Of a DNA stretch of 64,000 nucleotides, positions 62,838-64,000 are shown piece by piece (the stretch's first letter is position 1; each line of letters opens with the position of its first letter). Below the pieces are notes generated by a model that did not search any database, had not been told where the DNA came from, and was given only the letters and a program-made list of their open reading frames with translations. Origin of the DNA: Pseudidiomarina atlantica (GTDB lineage Bacteria > Pseudomonadota > Gammaproteobacteria > Enterobacterales > Alteromonadaceae); the NCBI RefSeq assembly GCF_000753735.1, contig NZ_JPIN01000006.1:1-64000 (forward strand), written 5' to 3'. The position numbers were made by a program, and so were the translations under genes.

Positions 62838-64000
62838 TCGCCCACCGCCCGATAGCTTTGCGTGCTATGTTCGGTCGGCCGAGTAATGATTTTGGTGGTC
62901 CGCGCCCAATCGACAAAGGACTGCGCGTAGTTCACATAGGTATCACTGATGCGTCCATCAGCGTTGAGTTCACCTAGTAAACGCCAGCCATCGGCGCCGC
63001 TCGCTAAGAAGCTGTTGGTCACCATGGTGTAACTTTGCGTTGGCTGCAATGACTGCCACCCAGCGTCGGTTTTTACCTTGAGTCCACTCACCCGCTCGCC
63101 ATTTGGCTGGGTTAAGTCGACGTCAAAGCGAATGCCAGCGCCATGCGGATAGCCTCCATCAGAGCCGGTATCCGACAGCGCGTAGTCGATTGCCTGCTCA
63201 AGCACGGTTTTCACTTCAGCGCCGCTAATCTGCACTTCTACCAAGGTATTAGCAAACGGCAGAAGTTGATACGCATCGGCAATCGTTAAGGGGCCCGCTT
63301 GCAGCTCAGTGCGCACGCCGCCGCCGTTTTGTAGGGCAAAATCAGCTTGGGGTGCACTCGCTAGAAAAGCTTCGGCGACGACCGCATGGGCATCTGACTG
63401 ACGGCCTTCACCGCAACCTGGCAAGGTCGTTGGCCCCATACGTTTTAAGCACAAGCGTTCTGCTACCGTAGCGATTTCGGTTTGCGTCAGCGCGGCAAGA
63501 TCGTCTTGATAATGAACCAGCAAGCGAGTTGCCTCAGCATCTTCTGCAACTGCCGTAAATCCAGCCGTTTGCTGCAACGCTTGTGGTGCTTCAGTGCTGA
63601 GCAGCAAGTGAGGTTGGCCGCCGCATTGGCTGACCGCGTCACCGTTGAAACGGATCTGCAATTCGCCGACCACTTGACTGTACTGCCAAGCATGCGCAAT
63701 ACAGACGGGCTCACCATCAGCATTCATGACTTGCATAGGGTAAGGCCCGACCGTTGGCAGGCCATAGCGTGCGTAATCACCCAACAGCGTGTGCGAATCA
63801 CCGCCAATAATAAAATCCACCGCCGGCAGCTGAGAGGCAAGCCGTAAATCGTTTTTATACTGAATATGTGACAGTAAACCGATCTTTTCGACGCCTTGTT
63901 GGCGCAGCTCTTCGATATAAAACGCTGCAGTTTCAAGCTCATCGGCAAACACCGTGGTGGCATCTGGCTGCGACGAATTCTTGGTTTTGACCGCGATGTC
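62834..64000 (-). CDS. 5'-nucleotidase / 2',3'-cyclic phosphodiesterase (UshA family), partial
   Basis: The frame runs off the right edge and covers about 388 C-terminal residues; the true start is outside. The metallophosphatase half shows KIGLLSHIQYKND and FIIGGDSHTLLGDY. The C-terminal substrate domain has NGGGVRTEL, PFANTLVEVQISGAEV, NSFLASGADGWRLLG. It is a periplasmic enzyme releasing nucleosides from nucleotides, which the NupC transporter could then import. Signal peptide and first metal site are not in the window. Confidence 0.92.
   Translation of the reverse strand, partial: DIAVKTKNSSQPDATTVFADELETAAFYIEELRQQGVEKIGLLSHIQYKNDLRLASQLPAVDFIIGGDSHTLLGDYARYGLPTVGPYPMQVMNADGEPVCIAHAWQYSQVVGELQIRFNGDAVSQCGGQPHLLLSTEAPQALQQTAGFTAVAEDAEATRLLVHYQDDLAALTQTEIATVAERLCLKRMGPTTLPGCGEGRQSDAHAVVAEAFLASAPQADFALQNGGGVRTELQAGPLTIADAYQLLPFANTLVEVQISGAEVKTVLEQAIDYALSDTGSDGGYPHGAGIRFDVDLTQPNGERVSGLKVKTDAGWQSLQPTQSYTMVTNSFLASGADGWRLLGELNADGRISDTYVNYAQSFVDWARTTKIITRPTEHSTQSYRAVGE

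Overview
This 64 kb window looks like ordinary chromosome from a marine-type gammaproteobacterium of the Alteromonadales, and the gene set fits Idiomarinaceae (Idiomarina/Pseudidiomarina) best. That genus call is an inference from gene content: a long FadE, YebG with a LexA box, ScsB/ScsC, AbgT, ElbB, an ompW-DUF3149 pair, and a tmRNA tag ANDDNYALAA that differs from the E. coli tag by one residue. Genes are tightly packed, no gene-free stretch exceeds 300 bases, and several convergent gene pairs overlap at their 3' ends. No tRNA, rRNA, insertion sequence, prophage or CRISPR array was seen. The only sign of mobile or polymorphic DNA is a broken RHS fragment at the left edge.

Layout. 1-1.2 kb: RHS remnant and two small membrane proteins. 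1.3-3.2 kb: nucleoside transporter nupC and uridine kinase udk. 3.4-6.2 kb: a two-domain M16 peptidase lipoprotein. 6.3-8.3 kb: glutathione-dependent formaldehyde detoxification (frmA-fghA). 8.4-17.2 kb: four c-di-GMP enzymes interleaved with a histidine phosphatase, a LURP-one protein and an EVE protein. 17.3-19.7 kb: DCC thiol protein, DUF3149 small protein, ompW behind a perfect FNR box, and a zinc CDF exporter. 19.7-23.0 kb: Scs-type periplasmic disulfide system. 23.0-29.2 kb (minus strand): one seven-gene operon containing a thermostable-hemolysin-family protein, acyl-adenylate ligase, haem-oxygenase-like diiron enzyme, SDR, periplasmic TPR protein and a PmrA/QseB-type two-component system. 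29.4-31.6 kb: solute-binding/EAL phosphodiesterase. 31.6-33.7 kb: two tandem two-lobed retropepsin-like proteases. 33.8-37.9 kb: NarL-type two-component pair and a lipoprotein. 39.4-41.2 kb: SOS-controlled yebG coupled to an exported zinc metallopeptidase. 42.7-44.7 kb: LtaS/sulfatase-type envelope enzyme. 45.5-45.8 kb: tmRNA. 45.9-50.2 kb: ElbB, VOC protein, old-yellow-enzyme reductase, Sir2, GNAT-C39 fusion. 50.3-55.3 kb: purM-purN, DUF3108, fadE. 56.8-59.3 kb: peroxiredoxin, persulfide-dioxygenase-like enzyme and TauE exporter. 59.4-64 kb: haem-binding DUF3365 protein, AbgT transporter, Bcr/CflA exporter and a 5'-nucleotidase that runs off the right edge.

How parts fit together. The strongest candidate for a little-described system is the 23.0-29.2 kb operon. 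Its gene order suggests production or modification of a fatty-acid-derived product, with its own sensor kinase and regulator in the same transcript. A PmrA/BasR-like direct repeat (CTTAAG-N5-CTTAAA) lies in front of the operon. A near copy (CTTAAG-N5-CTTATG) lies in front of the LtaS/sulfatase gene 15 kb away, so the two loci may form one envelope-remodelling regulon. Other points worth following are the SOS-coupled metallopeptidase, the duplicated double retropepsins beside a two-component pair, and several small genes (44 and 33 codons) that standard gene calling can miss.
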